This document shows, piece by piece, positions 32,427 to 32,927 of a DNA stretch of 32,927 nt. This DNA is from an uncultured Clostridia bacterium. Lineage in GTDB: Bacteria; Bacillota; Clostridia; Christensenellales; Pumilibacteraceae. Each line of letters starts with the position of its first letter. Position 1 is the stretch's first letter. The stretch spans positions 1 to 32,927 of the forward strand of contig CANQCB010000003.1 of the NCBI GenBank assembly GCA_947589145.1, in the 5' to 3' direction. The notes under the pieces were generated by a model. That model was given only the letters and a program-made list of their open reading frames with translations. It was not told the DNA's origin and did no database searches. The translations under genes and the position numbers were made by a program.

Positions 32427-32636
32427 CTACTTGTTGAGCTTGTATCTTTCGTTGAACTTCGCAATTCTGCCGCCCGTCTCAACGCGTTTCTGCTTGCCGG
32501 TGTAAAAAGGATGGCACTTCGAGCAAACGTCTACTTTGAGTACGTCGCACTTTTTCGTCGTGCCCGTTACAAACTCCGCGCCGCATGCGCAAACGCACTT
32601 TACTTCATGATAATCGGGATGAATATTCTCTCTCAT
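32427..32636 (-). CDS. rpmE: 50S ribosomal protein L31, zinc type
   Basis: A 69-residue ribosomal protein of the large subunit. I start at ATG 32636 ([19 protein letters not shown]) because AAGGAG lies 5-6 bases upstream and this is the family N-terminus; the track start at 32699 falls almost on the -10 box of the promoter and cannot be used. The four Cys of the zinc ribbon are present (CVCACG and [10 protein letters not shown]), so this is the zinc-binding C+ paralogue. It is the classical first gene before DUF1385, prmC and prfA. It has its own terminator. Confidence 0.97.
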   Translation of the reverse strand: MRENIHPDYHEVKCVCACGAEFVTGTTKKCDVLKVDVCSKCHPFYTGKQKRVETGGRIAKFNERYKLNK

Positions 32637-32702
32637 TTTAATCTCCTTTTTCGAAGGCATACGCACGTCCGTGCTATGTATCTCCGAATTATTAGCCATA
32701 TT

Positions 32703-32731
32703 ATTATAATAGTACGCGCCGCCCTTGTCAA
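32703..32731 (-). promoter_or_regulatory. Consensus promoter of rpmE
   Basis: Perfect TTGACA and TATAAT with a 17-base spacer on the minus strand; leader of about 60 bases before the L31 start codon. Confidence 0.88.
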
Positions 32732-32927
32732 GCGTTTTTACCCAAAAAAGGCATATCTTCTCCGCCGTGTTTTTTCAAGGTTTTTATTAAATTTAATCTT
32801 CTTTTTAGCCGGGAATAGTGGACGGCGGAGAGTGGTGCTCAGGGTTTTTTCCTTGCGCACCGCTAACGCTCGCCACGGGCGTGCGCTACGGTATATCCGC
32901 ATCTGCACGCATCTTTTCGGATATCTG
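32732..32927. other. Non-coding sequence at the window end
   Basis: No convincing gene. It holds short inverted repeats, GCGCAC...GTGCGC near 32855-32887 and ATATCCG...CGGATAT at the very end, which could be part of an intergenic repeat or a structured RNA cut off by the window edge. Confidence 0.35.

Noticed and set aside
1-32927. CRISPR array, prophage, insertion sequence or tRNA-linked island
   Set aside because: No regularly spaced repeats, transposase, integrase or tRNA genes were found; gene content is mostly housekeeping.

Overview
The window looks like chromosomal core sequence from a Gram-positive Clostridia-type bacterium, probably an uncultured gut lineage near Christensenellales (inferred). 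Evidence: a SpoVB/MurJ-like flippase, ECF transporter S components, type III pantothenate kinase, QueH, the Zn-type L31 - DUF1385 - prmC - prfA gene order, strong AGGAGG ribosome binding sites and classical TTGACA/TATAAT promoters. I see no rRNA, tRNA, CRISPR array, insertion sequence or phage genes. Most genes are on the minus strand; only the first three and glyS are on the plus strand.

Layout. 1-3543 (+): truncated SpoVB-like flippase, a folate-type ECF S component with extra membrane helices, and purA. 3544-3890: convergent intergenic region with a bidirectional terminator. 3891-6764 (-): an RnlA-like HEPN protein followed 8 nt later by pyrG; the promoter lies so close to the first ATG that the mRNA should be leaderless. 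6796-10676 (-): a 1252-residue secreted, membrane-anchored surface protein with Ig-like modules. 10707-13764 (-): PanT-like S component, coaX (TTG start) and hom in one operon. 13801-14047 (-): an unlisted 58-residue Cys-rich peptide gene with its own terminator. 14244-15764 (+): glyS. 15808-20412 (-): mntP, sbcD, sbcC. 20442-26567 (-): polytopic M28-like protein, GH95-like glycosidase, dapB, terminator. 26680-27632 (-): WYL regulator, again with a leaderless promoter. 27703-32731 (-): rpmE, a DUF1385-PrmC fusion, prfA, a QueH-CoaE fusion and a lytic transglycosylase, tightly overlapped.

Best leads. (1) The CTP synthase has lost both the glutaminase Cys (now Gly377) and His (now Arg491) while its synthetase half looks intact, so it should depend on free ammonia; it is downstream of an orphan RnlA-type HEPN RNase-like gene in an apparent operon. 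(2) The translation-linked operon holds two apparent gene fusions, DUF1385-PrmC and QueH-CoaE. (3) The membrane M28 protein lacks most metal ligands and the catalytic Glu, and the neighbouring GH95 protein departs from the canonical active-site motifs. (4) A Cys-rich micro-protein has an internal duplication.

All family calls are by eye from the translated sequence; no database search was run.
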